Assembly: GCA_003241685.1 (NCBI GenBank)
Contig: QFPJ01000019.1
Span: 1 to 50,025, forward strand
Source: Sphingopyxis macrogoltabida
GTDB taxonomy: Bacteria; Pseudomonadota; Alphaproteobacteria; Sphingomonadales; Sphingomonadaceae
Direction: 5' to 3'
DNA: 50,025 nucleotides
Under the pieces are notes generated by a model. That model was given only the letters and a program-made list of their open reading frames with translations, was not told where the DNA came from and did not search any database. Positions 8,434 to 16,441 of the stretch are shown here, in pieces; position 1 is the first letter of the stretch, and the number at the start of each line of letters is the position of its first letter. The translations under genes and the position numbers were made by a program.

Positions 8434-9236
8434 TGGACTGGCTGCGCGTCCGTCGCGGCGACGCGCCGCTGGTGATCGCCTGTCCGCACGGCGGCACCGA
8501 CCTCGCCGGGCTCGACGACCAGTTCGTTTCTCCCTGGCTCGCCCGGCTCGATACCGACTGGTGGATCGAGCATCTCTACGCCTTCGCGGCGGACAGCGGC
8601 GCGACGCTGGTCGCCACCGACATATCGCGCAGCGTCATCGACATGAACCGCGACCCGTCTGGCGCCTCGCTCTATCCCGGACAGGCGACGACCGGCCTCT
8701 GCCCGACGACCAGTTTCGACGGCGAACCGCTCTATCGCTTCGGCGATCCCGACGAGGCGGAAATTCTCCGCCGCCTGAACCTTTATCATCGCCCCTATCA
8801 CGACGCATTGGCGGCCGAACTCGACCGCCTGAAAACGGCGCACGGGAACGTCGTCCTGTACGACGCCCATTCGATCCGCAGCCATGTCCCGCGCCTGTTC
8901 GACGGCGAACTGCCGCACTATAACATCGGCACCAATGACGGCGCGACCTGTGCCCCCCGGCTGGAAAGCCTCGTCGCGGGCCTCTGCGCCGCCAGCGGCA
9001 TGAGCAGCGTCGTCAACGGCCGCTTCAAGGGCGGCTGGACGACGCGCCACTATGGCCGTCCTGATGATGGCATCCACGCGATCCAGATGGAACTCGCCCA
9101 GCGCGGCTATATGGCCGAGCCCGCCGAACGGACGGCGGACAGCTGGCCCACACCCATCGACCCCGATCCCGCGATCCTGCCCGTGCTGCGGCAGGTGATC
9201 GCCGCAGCGCTCGATTTTGCGAAAGGAATGGCATGA
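8433..9236 (+). CDS. hutG: N-formylglutamate deformylase HutG
   Basis: This 267-aa zinc hydrolase cleaves N-formyl-L-glutamate to glutamate and formate, the last step of the route that uses HutF. Visible blocks are VIACPHGGTDL, SRSVIDMNRDPSG, LYHRPYH, LYDAHSIRSHVPRLF and the C-terminal GIHAIQMELAQRGYM. All are typical of N-formylglutamate amidohydrolases. It starts one base before the end of the hutH stop and overlaps hutU by ATGA. A second, more divergent member of the family is encoded at 38845-39717. Confidence 0.95.
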   Translation: MDWLRVRRGDAPLVIACPHGGTDLAGLDDQFVSPWLARLDTDWWIEHLYAFAADSGATLVATDISRSVIDMNRDPSGASLYPGQATTGLCPTTSFDGEPLYRFGDPDEAEILRRLNLYHRPYHDALAAELDRLKTAHGNVVLYDAHSIRSHVPRLFDGELPHYNIGTNDGATCAPRLESLVAGLCAASGMSSVVNGRFKGGWTTRHYGRPDDGIHAIQMELAQRGYMAEPAERTADSWPTPIDPDPAILPVLRQVIAAALDFAKGMA

Positions 9237-10903
9237 CGACCCGTCTCGACAACAGCCGCGTGATCAAGGCGCCGACCGGCGCGGAGATCAGCGCGAAAAG
9301 CTGGCTGACCGAAGCGCCGATGCGGATGCTGATGAACAATCTGCACCCCGACGTCGCCGAACGGCCGGAAGAACTGGTCGTTTATGGCGGCATCGGCCGC
9401 GCCGCGCGCGACTGGGAAAGCTATGACCGCATCGTCGAGGCGCTGAAGCGGCTCGAGGCGGATCAGACCCTGCTCGTTCAGTCGGGCAAGCCGGTCGGCG
9501 TCTTTCGCACCCACGCCGACGCGCCGCGCGTGCTGATCGCGAACAGCAACCTGGTGCCGCACTGGGCGAACTGGGATCATTTCAACGAACTCGATAAGCG
9601 CGGGCTGGCCATGTACGGCCAGATGACGGCCGGATCGTGGATCTACATCGGTACGCAGGGGATCGTTCAGGGCACGTACGAAACCTTCGTCGAAATGGGG
9701 CGCCAGCATCATGGCGGCGACCTGTCGGGCAAATGGCTGCTCACCGCCGGGCTTGGCGGCATGGGCGGCGCTCAGCCGCTCGCCGCGGTTATGGCCGGCG
9801 CCTCCTGCCTCGCCGTCGAATGCCAGCCGAGCCGGATCGAAATGCGGCTGCGCACCGGCTATCTCGACGTCGCGGCACAGACGATCGACGAGGCGATGGC
9901 GGTCATCGAACAAAGCTGCGCCGACAAAAAGCCCGTGTCGGTCGGCCTGCTCGGCAACGCCGCCGAAATCCTGCCCGAACTCTATCGCCGCGGGATCCGC
10001 CCCGACCTGCTCACCGATCAGACGAGCGCGCATGATCCAGTGAACGGCTATCTGCCGATCGGCTGGAGCGTCGCCGAATGGGCCGAAAAGCGCGCCAGCG
10101 ACCCCGCCGCCGTGGCAAAGGCCGCCAAGGCGTCGATGGCGGTCCACGTCCGCGCGATGCTGGATTTTCAGGCCGCCGGCGTCCCGACGACCGATTATGG
10201 CAACAATATCCGGCAGGTCGCAAAGGATGAAGGCGTGGACAATGCCTTCGACTTTCCCGGCTTCGTTCCCGCCTATATCCGCCCGCTGTTCTGCCGCGGT
10301 ATCGGCCCGTTCCGCTGGGCGGCATTGTCGGGCGATCCCGAGGATATCTACCGCACCGATGCGAAGGTGAAGGAACTGCTTCCGGACAACGCGCATCTGC
10401 ACAACTGGCTCGACATGGCGCGCGAGAAGATTCACTTTCAGGGCCTGCCCGCGCGCATCTGCTGGGTTGGTCTCGGCGACCGTCACCGGCTCGGCCTCGC
10501 CTTCAACCAAATGGTCGCGAAGGGTGAACTCAAGGCCCCGGTGGTGATCGGCCGCGACCATCTCGATTCGGGATCGGTCGCCTCGCCGAACCGCGAGACG
10601 GAGGCGATGCGCGACGGGTCGGACGCGGTATCGGACTGGCCGCTGCTCAACGCGCTGCTCAACACCGCATCGGGCGCGACCTGGGTGTCGCTGCACCATG
10701 GCGGCGGCGTCGGCATGGGCTTTTCGCAGCATTCGGGGATGGTCATCGTCGCCGACGGCACCGACGAAGCCGCAAAGCGGCTGGAACGCGTGCTGTGGAA
10801 CGATCCCGCGACCGGCGTGATGCGCCACGCCGATGCCGGTTACGACATCGCGCTCGACTGCGCGCGCGACAAGGGGCTCGACCTGCCCGCCATATTGGCC
10901 TGA
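9233..10903 (+). CDS. hutU: Urocanate hydratase HutU
   Basis: This 556-aa cytoplasmic enzyme adds water to urocanate using tightly bound NAD+ as an electrophile. The dinucleotide motif TAGLGGMGGAQP lies near residues 170-180. The C-terminal region contains ARICWVGLGDR, DSGSVASPNRETEAM and WVSLHHGGGVGMGFSQH, all strongly conserved in urocanases. Length is normal. It is the last gene of the operon and runs toward the leftward cation-efflux gene with a gap of 16 bases. Confidence 0.97.
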   Translation: MTTRLDNSRVIKAPTGAEISAKSWLTEAPMRMLMNNLHPDVAERPEELVVYGGIGRAARDWESYDRIVEALKRLEADQTLLVQSGKPVGVFRTHADAPRVLIANSNLVPHWANWDHFNELDKRGLAMYGQMTAGSWIYIGTQGIVQGTYETFVEMGRQHHGGDLSGKWLLTAGLGGMGGAQPLAAVMAGASCLAVECQPSRIEMRLRTGYLDVAAQTIDEAMAVIEQSCADKKPVSVGLLGNAAEILPELYRRGIRPDLLTDQTSAHDPVNGYLPIGWSVAEWAEKRASDPAAVAKAAKASMAVHVRAMLDFQAAGVPTTDYGNNIRQVAKDEGVDNAFDFPGFVPAYIRPLFCRGIGPFRWAALSGDPEDIYRTDAKVKELLPDNAHLHNWLDMAREKIHFQGLPARICWVGLGDRHRLGLAFNQMVAKGELKAPVVIGRDHLDSGSVASPNRETEAMRDGSDAVSDWPLLNALLNTASGATWVSLHHGGGVGMGFSQHSGMVIVADGTDEAAKRLERVLWNDPATGVMRHADAGYDIALDCARDKGLDLPAILA

Positions 10904-10930
10904 CGCCGCGCCGGGGCGATCAGGCGGCGT
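10903..10930. terminator. Possible bidirectional hairpin between hutU and the efflux gene
   Basis: ACGCCGC at 10903-10909 can pair with GCGGCGT at 10924-10930 across a 14-base loop, spanning both convergent stop regions. There is no U-run, so Rho-independent termination is uncertain. Confidence 0.3.
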
Positions 10931-11555
10931 GGCCCGACGCCACCGCCGCCAGTTCGCCGCGCGCCTGGCGGAACACGTCGATGCTGCCCCAGATGGCCAG
11001 CGCGGCCATGATCGCCGCGACGGCCAGATCGGGCCAGCCCTGCCCGGTGCCGAAGACGCCCAGCGCAGCCGCCAGCACCGCCAGATTGCCGATCGCGTCG
11101 TTGCGCGAACAGATCCACACCGACCGCATGTTCGCGTCGCCGGTGCGATAACGATAGAGCATCAGCGCAACCACGACGTTGGCGGCCAGCGCCAGCGCGC
11201 CGATGATCCCCATCGTTTCGGCGTGCGGCGTCGATCCGGTGACGAAACCCCACAGGGTCGATCCCATCACCCACAGGCCGAATCCCAACATCGTCGCCGC
11301 CTTCAACAGCGCGGCGCGCGCGCGCCACGCCAGCGCCATGCCCGCAACGCCCAGGCTGATCGCATAATTGGCGGCATCGCCCAGGAAATCGAGCGCATCG
11401 GCCTGCAGCGCGCGGGAATCCGCCGCGACTCCCGCGACGATCTCCACCGCGAACATCGCGGCATTGATCATCAGCGCGATCCACAGGATGCGCCGCCAGC
11501 GCGGATTGTTCAGCGCGCTCGTTCCGCTTTTGCCCGCACAGCAATGATCGGCCAT
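10920..11555 (-). CDS. Short CDF-type cation efflux protein
   Basis: This 211-aa protein is almost entirely transmembrane, with about six helices, and resembles the membrane domain of cation diffusion facilitators. The acidic helix motif ADALDFLGDAANY and a second motif SRNDAIGN would supply the metal site. The N-terminus carries HCC, which could bind metal. It lacks the cytoplasmic C-terminal domain of typical 300-aa members. An AAGGAG site lies eight bases before the ATG. It diverges from a MerR regulator with cysteines placed as in CadR, so export of cadmium, zinc or lead is the likely role; the exact metal cannot be read from sequence. Confidence 0.8.
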   Translation of the reverse strand: MADHCCAGKSGTSALNNPRWRRILWIALMINAAMFAVEIVAGVAADSRALQADALDFLGDAANYAISLGVAGMALAWRARAALLKAATMLGFGLWVMGSTLWGFVTGSTPHAETMGIIGALALAANVVVALMLYRYRTGDANMRSVWICSRNDAIGNLAVLAAALGVFGTGQGWPDLAVAAIMAALAIWGSIDVFRQARGELAAVASGHAA

Positions 11556-11591
11556 CGCCCGAAAACTCCTTGGTATCCCGACTCGGCCTCC

Positions 11592-11622
11592 TATATGGAC
11601 CCTGTATCAACTACAGGGTCAA
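11592..11622 (-). promoter_or_regulatory. MerR-type operator-promoter for the efflux gene
   Basis: A perfect 9-base inverted repeat, GACCCTGTA and TACAGGGTC with a 5-base centre, occupies 11598-11620. Read leftward, TTGACC (-35) at 11622-11617 and CATATA (-10) at 11597-11592 are separated by 19 bases, the over-long spacer that MerR-family activators need. The palindrome lies exactly within the spacer. It ends five bases before the regulator's start codon. Confidence 0.8.
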
Positions 11623-11625
11623 GCG

Positions 11626-12039
11626 ATGAAAATCGGCGAGCTGTCACGTGCCACCGGCACCAATATCGAAACCATCCGCTATTATGAGCGCATCGGCCTG
11701 CTGCCGCCCGCCGCCCGGACCGCGGCGAATTACCGCAGCTATGGTCCGGCGCATCGGTCGCGGCTCGCCTTCGTGCGCCATTCGCGCGATCTGGGTTTCA
11801 CGATCGAGGAAATTCGCTCGCTGCTTGACCTGTCCGACCATCCGACACGCGACTGCGCGGAGGCAGACCGCATCGCCAGCGCCCATCTGGATCAGGTCGA
11901 AGGCAAGATCGCGCAGCTCACCACCTTGCGCGACGAACTGACGCGTATCGTGGGCCGCTGCCGCGGCGGTCTGGCCGGCGATTGCCGCGTCATCGAGGCG
12001 CTGGGCGATCATGGCCAGTGCGAAGCGGCGCATCACTGA
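11626..12039 (+). CDS. MerR-family heavy-metal regulator, CadR-like
   Basis: This 137-aa regulator has the MerR winged helix at the N-terminus (KIGELSRATGTNIETIRYYE), a coiled dimerisation helix and a C-terminal metal loop. Cysteines are at residues 77, 112 and 120, matching the spacing known for CadR and PbrR-type sensors of Cd(II), Pb(II) or Zn(II). A further cysteine at 132 and two terminal histidines complete the tail. It diverges from the cation-efflux gene across a textbook MerR operator. The family represses in apo form and distorts the long-spacer promoter to activate it when metal is bound. Metal specificity is inferred. Confidence 0.88.
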   Translation: MKIGELSRATGTNIETIRYYERIGLLPPAARTAANYRSYGPAHRSRLAFVRHSRDLGFTIEEIRSLLDLSDHPTRDCAEADRIASAHLDQVEGKIAQLTTLRDELTRIVGRCRGGLAGDCRVIEALGDHGQCEAAHH

Positions 12040-12112
12040 GGCGTGATATTCCGATTCACAAACGGCGCCGGGCGGGGGAGCGGGCCGGTGCCGCGTCCGG
12101 CAGTCGCCGGAT

Positions 12113-12484
12113 AAAAAGGTGGGACGATTCTGTTGCCCGGCTCGTCCCCAGCCGCTGGTATCCGATTCTGTTGCCCGGTTCGGTCCGAACCGCGTTCTAT
12201 TTGTCTAACCTTAGGCCGTGAGGCTTATCGGTTAGGCAGCAAGAGCGAGTGCTTCGTTATCGTTAGCACTTATCGTTTTGAGCCTTTAACGGGTTACTCA
12301 GCCCGGAAGAAAACATCGCCTTTGAACACACGTCGATCCTGGTTCGGCCCCGTCAGAAGCCCGCCTTTGCACCGGATCAAACGGACAAAAGACGGGTTTG
12401 TGGTGGAGCCGCCGGGTACTGCCCCCGGGTCCGCTGTGTCTATTCCACGACACCATTTATCCTCATAGCCGGCCGAAACCGGCA
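12113..12484 (-). ncRNA. ssrA: tmRNA, circularly permuted two-piece ssrA
   Basis: Read leftward, the gene has the order acceptor piece, spacer, coding piece. The acceptor piece ends with CCA at 12403-12401. The coding piece begins GGGGCCG at 12351, and its first seven bases pair with CGGCTCC before ACCA, including a G-U at the third pair, the alanine identity signal. The 49 bases between them (12352-12400) would be removed. The tag frame at 12267-12232 reads ANDNEALALAA then TAA. Two near-identical pseudoknots follow, each containing the same 16-base segment (12163-12178 and 12125-12140). The last stem, GGGACGA with TCGTCCC, is followed by TTTTT, so it may also act as the terminator. The outer 5' end is estimated from the promoter. 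Together with SmpB it rescues stalled ribosomes. Confidence 0.95.
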
Positions 12485-12489
12485 AGAGC

Positions 12490-12518
12490 TATATAGGGGG
12501 GCGGCGCGCGCTTGAAAA
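12490..12518 (-). promoter_or_regulatory. Predicted ssrA promoter
   Basis: On the minus strand TTTTCA (12518-12513) and TATATA (12495-12490) are separated by 17 bases, in an otherwise very GC-rich stretch. Transcription would begin near 12484, just before the GCCGG / CCGGC hairpin that precedes the acceptor piece. Confidence 0.5.
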
Positions 12519-12548
12519 GGGCCGGTGCGGTTATTCGCCCGCGCGGGT

Positions 12549-13367
12549 TCAGGCGTTGCGGAGCGCGCCCGCGACCAGTTTTTGCAGCTTGCTGTGCACC
12601 GCGCCGCTGCCCGCGACGAACTCGCTGCGTTCGATCGCACGGTCGCCGCCGCGAAAATCGCTGACAAAGCCGCCCGCTTCGCGCACCAGCAAAATCCCCG
12701 CCGCGACGTCCCAGATTTTAAGGTCGCTTTCCCAGAAACCGTCGAAACGCCCCGCCGCGACCCAGGCGAGGTCCAGGCTGGCGGCGCCAAAACGGCGGAT
12801 GCCCGCGACTTCGGGCGCGACGGCGCCGAAAATGCGGCTCCACTGCGCCATGTCGCCATGGCCCATGAAGGGAATGCCCGTCGCGATCAGGCATTCATGC
12901 AGGCTGCGCCGCGACGACACGCGCAGGCGGCGGTCGTGCAGCCACGCGCCGCGGCCGCGCTCGGCCCAATAGCTTTCGTCGGTGACGGGCTGATAGACCA
13001 GCGCCGCGGTCACATCGCCCCAGCCGCCGCCCAGCTTCGGTTCCTGCACCGCGATCGAGATCGCGAACTGCGGGATCGCGTGCAGGAAGTTCGACGTGCC
13101 GTCCAGCGGGTCGATGATGAAGCGCGGCTTGCCCGGCTCGCCCTCGATCTCGCCGGCCTCTTCCATCAGGAAGCCCCAGCCCGGACGCGCGTGGGTCAGT
13201 TCGTCGTACAGTGTGCGCTCGGCCGCCTGATCGGCCTTCGACACGAAGTCCGCCGGTCCCTTCTGCGACACCTGCAGATGCTCGATCTCGCCGAAGTCGC
13301 GGCGCAGCTTCGTGCCGGCCTTGCGCGCGGCGCGTTCCATGACGGTGATGATGCCGGATACGGCCAT
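12549..13367 (-). CDS. Inositol monophosphatase family protein (SuhB-like)
   Basis: This 272-aa Mg2+-dependent phosphatase belongs to the FIG superfamily. Metal-ligand motifs are the glutamate in MEEAGE (near residue 68), IIDPLDGTSNFLHAIP (near 85-100) and the C-terminal KIWDVAAGILLVREAGG. I chose ATG 13367 (MAVSGIITVM), with GGGAG eight bases upstream. The longer frame to 13451 would add residues encoded by a palindromic extragenic repeat, which is unlikely. Substrate could be inositol phosphate or another small phosphate ester, and SuhB members also act in rRNA antitermination. The gene lies downstream of efp on the same strand. Confidence 0.9.
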   Translation of the reverse strand: MAVSGIITVMERAARKAGTKLRRDFGEIEHLQVSQKGPADFVSKADQAAERTLYDELTHARPGWGFLMEEAGEIEGEPGKPRFIIDPLDGTSNFLHAIPQFAISIAVQEPKLGGGWGDVTAALVYQPVTDESYWAERGRGAWLHDRRLRVSSRRSLHECLIATGIPFMGHGDMAQWSRIFGAVAPEVAGIRRFGAASLDLAWVAAGRFDGFWESDLKIWDVAAGILLVREAGGFVSDFRGGDRAIERSEFVAGSGAVHSKLQKLVAGALRNA

Positions 13368-13379
13368 ATAATCTACTCC

Positions 13380-13401
13380 CCCCTCCCGCTTGCGGGAGGG
13401 G
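13380..13401. repeat. Palindromic extragenic element
   Basis: CCCCTCCCGC at 13380-13389 pairs perfectly with GCGGGAGGGG at 13392-13401 across a TT loop, followed by more G/C-rich sequence up to about 13455. This element type is common between genes in sphingomonad genomes. It separates efp from the phosphatase gene and could attenuate or terminate the efp transcript. Confidence 0.7.
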
Positions 13402-13461
13402 CCGGGGGTGGGCAAGCCGGGTGGGGAGGAGCGCGCTACGCTCGCGTCCACCCCTAACTAA

Positions 13462-14025
13462 TCAGTCGGCGCGGCGGACATATTCGCGGTCGTACACATG
13501 CACGACAATCTTCGTTCCGCTGGTGATGTGCGGCGGCACCATCACGCGCACGCCATTGTCGAGGATCGCGGGCTTGTAGGACGACGACGCCGTCTGCCCC
13601 TTGACCACCGCGTCGGCCTCGACGATCGTCGCCTCGATCGTCTCGGGCAGTTCGACCGAGATCGGGCGCTCTTCCCACAGCTCCAGCACGACGTCCATGC
13701 CGTCCTGCAGGAATTCATGCGCCTCGCCGACGACGTCTTTCGAAATGTTGATCTGTTCGAAACTGTCCTTGTCCATGAACACCAGATCGTCGCCCTCGGC
13801 ATACAGATACTGGAAATCCTTGGTGTCGAGGCGGACCTTTTCGACCGTGTCGGCGCTGCGGAAACGGTTGTTCAGCTTGCGCCCGTCGATCAGATTCTTG
13901 GCTTCCACCTGCATATAGGCGCCGCCCTTGCCCGGCTGGGTGTGCTGGATCTTGGTGACCTTCCAGATGCCGCCTTCATATTCGATAATATTGCCGGGAC
14001 GGATTTCAACGCCGGAGATTTTCAT
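13462..14025 (-). CDS. efp: Translation elongation factor P
   Basis: This 187-aa factor binds the ribosome between the P and E sites and relieves stalling at polyproline stretches. The N-terminal KOW-like domain contains HTQPGKGGAYMQ, whose lysine at residue 33 is the position beta-lysylated by EpmA in many bacteria. Two OB-fold domains follow, ending ITSGTKIVVHVYDREYVRRAD. Length is standard. The ATG at 14025 (MKISGVEIRPGN) is the conserved start; the frame is open further upstream without homologous sequence. Confidence 0.97.
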   Translation of the reverse strand: MKISGVEIRPGNIIEYEGGIWKVTKIQHTQPGKGGAYMQVEAKNLIDGRKLNNRFRSADTVEKVRLDTKDFQYLYAEGDDLVFMDKDSFEQINISKDVVGEAHEFLQDGMDVVLELWEERPISVELPETIEATIVEADAVVKGQTASSSYKPAILDNGVRVMVPPHITSGTKIVVHVYDREYVRRAD

Positions 14026-14217
14026 CGCGCACACTCGCTTCAACAAGGATGGAAAGAGCCGCCGGTGCGCGCCGCGCGCCGGTTTCAGGTGCGCGCCCTT
14101 ACCCGCCGCCGGGCGAAAGGGCAAGCGCGTTGGACGAATCCGCCAAAAGCGACGAGCCGAAACGGCTTTGACGCATCGGTCCAATATGCCGCTGCCGACC
14201 GGCGGCATAGGGAGCGC

Positions 14218-14379
14218 ATGATGCCTGTCACCCCTTGCAATCCCGTCGCAAATCCCGGCCGCGGCAACGCCATGGCGCCGCGCCGTCCGGCGCCCTGTAG
14301 CGGCCTGTTCGGCTGGCGCAAGGACGCCAAGCCGCCCGTGCCCCCGGCACCGCAGGACAGGGACAAGCCGCCGCGTTAA
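14218..14379 (+). CDS. Possible small proline-rich protein
   Basis: An ATG pair at 14218/14221 follows a GGGAG sequence at a normal distance and opens a 53-codon frame. The product is rich in proline, arginine and alanine and ends KPPVPPAPQDRDKPPR. It lies between efp, which diverges, and the M23 peptidase gene, whose last four bases it overlaps. I recognise no domain. If it is not a gene, 14026-14375 is a roughly 350-base non-coding stretch that would hold the efp promoter and in which I see nothing else. Confidence 0.3.
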   Translation: MMPVTPCNPVANPGRGNAMAPRRPAPCSGLFGWRKDAKPPVPPAPQDRDKPPR

Positions 14380-14879
14380 CGCGGGGCCCGCCCGGTCAGC
14401 AGCGGAAAGGGATTGATCGGTTGCCCCGCGCGCCAGTCGCTGCCGGGCGCCGTGCGCAGCATCTGGAAATGCAGATGCGGAAAGGCGGGGTCGGCATTGC
14501 CGCTGGCGCCCACCACCCCGATCACCTCGCCGCGTTTCACGGTCTGTCCCTCCGCCAGCCCGCGGCGATAGCCCTTCAGATGCGCGTAATAGAGGATCAG
14601 CCGCCCGTCGCCCGATCGTTGATAGATGGTATGGCCGCCCCGGTCCGACGCAAAAAGCCTTTCGATCCGTCCGTCCATCGCCGCCAGCACCGGCGTGCCG
14701 ACCGGCGCGGGGATGTCGATCGCCCGGTGCCGCCGCCCCTGTCCGCGCGGCATGTCCCAGCTATCGACAAGCTCCGACGCGCGAATGCCTTCCACCGGCA
14801 CCACCAGCGGCGCGATCCGGTCGGCGCCCGCTTCCACCCCCAATATGGCGGCGAACAGCCAGGCGGCGCCCGCCTTCAC
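14376..14879 (-). CDS. M23-family metallopeptidase (LytM domain), exported
   Basis: This 167-aa protein starts with an apparent signal sequence (KAGAAWLFAAILGVEAGA) followed directly by a peptidase M23 domain. Zinc ligands are expected in HRAIDIPAPVGTPV (His and Asp) and HLHFQM; the intermediate YYAHLKGYRRGLAEGQTV block is also typical. Such enzymes cut peptidoglycan cross-links or act as regulators of amidases. The GTG at 14879 overlaps the thiE stop (GTGA), giving translational coupling. The frame continues upstream inside thiE but without plausible coding sense. The domain is compact, with no coiled coil or LysM module. Confidence 0.85.
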   Translation of the reverse strand: MKAGAAWLFAAILGVEAGADRIAPLVVPVEGIRASELVDSWDMPRGQGRRHRAIDIPAPVGTPVLAAMDGRIERLFASDRGGHTIYQRSGDGRLILYYAHLKGYRRGLAEGQTVKRGEVIGVVGASGNADPAFPHLHFQMLRTAPGSDWRAGQPINPFPLLTGRAPR

Positions 14880-15502
14880 CCCTTCATCAGCGCCGCAAAC
14901 GCCTCCACGGCCGCCTCGGGCCCGTCGGGATGCGCCCAGACGCCGCCCGACACCGCCAGGAAATCCGCGCCCGCCGCGATCAGCGCGGGCGCATTGTCCG
15001 CGGTAATGCCGCCGATCGCGACACAGGGCAGCTCGAACAGACCCTGCCACCAGGTCAATATCTCCGGCTCGGCGCGATGCTCGACATCCTTGGTCGTGGT
15101 CGGGAAAAAGGCGCCGAAGGCCACATAATCCGCCCCCGCCTCGCCCGCGTCCATCGCGAGATGACGGCTGGCGTGGCAGGTTACGCCGATCTGGGCATTG
15201 GGGCCCAGCACGCGCCGCGCTTCCCTGGGATCGCCGTCCCCCTGCCCCAGATGCACGCCATCGGCGCCGATCCGCTTTGCCAGCGCCATGTCGTCGTTGA
15301 CGATGAAGGCGACAGCGTGCGCGGCGCAGATCGCCTGCAGCGGCTCGGCCAGCCGCGCCGCTTCATGCTGGTTCATGCCCTTGACGCGGAACTGGAAGGC
15401 CGCGACGGGCCCGGCGGACAGCGCCGCCTCCAGCCTGGCGGGAAAATCGCCTCCGACATCGAGCGGCGAGATCAGATAGAGTTGGCAACTGGCTGTGGTC
15501 AT
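14876..15502 (-). CDS. thiE: Thiamine phosphate synthase
   Basis: This 208-aa TIM-barrel enzyme joins hydroxymethylpyrimidine diphosphate and the thiazole carboxylate phosphate to make thiamine phosphate. Motifs are FQFRVKGM near residue 38, FIVNDDMALAKRIGADGVHLGQGD around residues 65-90, FGAFFPTTTK for the phosphate loop, and VAIGGITADNA with AVSGGVW at the C-terminus. It is the first gene of a two-gene leftward unit with the M23 peptidase. I see no TPP riboswitch in the 35 bases before its start. Confidence 0.93.
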   Translation of the reverse strand: MTTASCQLYLISPLDVGGDFPARLEAALSAGPVAAFQFRVKGMNQHEAARLAEPLQAICAAHAVAFIVNDDMALAKRIGADGVHLGQGDGDPREARRVLGPNAQIGVTCHASRHLAMDAGEAGADYVAFGAFFPTTTKDVEHRAEPEILTWWQGLFELPCVAIGGITADNAPALIAAGADFLAVSGGVWAHPDGPEAAVEAFAALMKG

Positions 15503-15537
15503 GGCGGGTTCATAGCGAGGCGGCCAGACGCGGGCAA

Positions 15538-15936
15538 ATGCAGAAGATCATGCGCCCCGCCATCCTGTCCGCCGCGCTGCTGACCTTGTCCGCCTGTGCC
15601 GCCGCCGGGCAGCAGACCCCGCTGCGCGACGCCAGCGACGTCGCGCTGGGCCAGCGCGCCTATGCCGACGGGCCGATCATCCAGCCCGTGAAGCTGCTGG
15701 AAGACAGCCGCTGTCCGATGAACGCCCGCTGCGTGTGGGCGGGCCGCGTCCGCGTCGCCATGATCTGGCACCGCGGCAATGGCGAAAAACAAGCGTTCGA
15801 GGTGACGCTGGGCGAACCGGCACCGATCGCCGACGGCACCATCATGCTCGAATCGGTGCGCCCCGAAAAAATGACGAACCAAGTGCTGAAGGCGTCCGAC
15901 TACCACTTCTCGTTCCGCTTCATGGGCGGACTATAG
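15538..15936 (+). CDS. Small lipoprotein of unknown function
   Basis: This 132-aa protein has a classic lipoprotein signal with lipobox LSAC, the cysteine being residue 20. The mature part has two cysteines in SRCPMNARCVWAGRVRVAM, likely to form a disulfide, and otherwise a beta-rich composition. I do not recognise a named family with confidence. It diverges from thiE across 35 bases, and its stop overlaps the next, convergent gene by 6 bases. Confidence 0.75.
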   Translation: MQKIMRPAILSAALLTLSACAAAGQQTPLRDASDVALGQRAYADGPIIQPVKLLEDSRCPMNARCVWAGRVRVAMIWHRGNGEKQAFEVTLGEPAPIADGTIMLESVRPEKMTNQVLKASDYHFSFRFMGGL

Positions 15937-16437
15937 GGCCTTCGCGGGACGAGAAGCACGGGTGCGCCCGGCCGCATCCATGGCGGCGTCGAACGCGGCC
16001 GGATCGTCAAGCCGGATCGCGACGGCGCGGCACGGCCGCCGCGCACCGACCGCGCGGTTCAGCACCAGCAGCCGGTTGGGGTGGGCCAATGCCACCAGCG
16101 ACCGGGCGCCGGCCGCTTTCAACCGTTCGCTGGACGGATCTTTTTCGATCGCGGCTATCGCGTCGATCGGCACGTCCAGCGAACGCAGCGATCCCATGTG
16201 CAACCGCAGGACATCGGCATGGAGTTCGTGGGGAAGCCTCTGCCACGATCGAATCCAGCCGATAAGCCAGACGATCGACAGGAACGAGGCAATCGAAAGC
16301 GGCCACCCGATGAGCGGCCATCGGAGCGCCACGAACAGGTGGACGGCCAGCATCTCGATCGTGGCGAGACCGAAAAACGCCCAAAGCAACGGCACCACCC
16401 CCCGGTGATTGCCGAAAACTATCGGCGCCGCTTCCAA
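15931..16437 (-). CDS. Hypothetical membrane protein with two transmembrane helices
   Basis: The product has two hydrophobic helices near its N-terminus (VVPLLWAFFGLATIEMLAV and LIGWPLSIASFLSIVWLIGW) and a C-terminal soluble domain of about 90 residues. The start is uncertain. A TTG at 16437, five bases after the fba stop, gives 168 residues. An ATG at 16494 would extend it 53 bases into fba, and that extension mostly mirrors fba codons. I recognise no catalytic motif. The position after fba suggests cotranscription with the glycolytic run. Confidence 0.6.
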   Translation of the reverse strand: MEAAPIVFGNHRGVVPLLWAFFGLATIEMLAVHLFVALRWPLIGWPLSIASFLSIVWLIGWIRSWQRLPHELHADVLRLHMGSLRSLDVPIDAIAAIEKDPSSERLKAAGARSLVALAHPNRLLVLNRAVGARRPCRAVAIRLDDPAAFDAAMDAAGRTRASRPAKAL

Positions 16438-16441
16438 GCGA

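Noticed and set aside
12133..12485. Open reading frames on both strands between the CadR-like gene and the phosphatase gene
   Set aside because: They lie wholly within the permuted tmRNA, whose tag, acceptor stem and CCA end explain the sequence.
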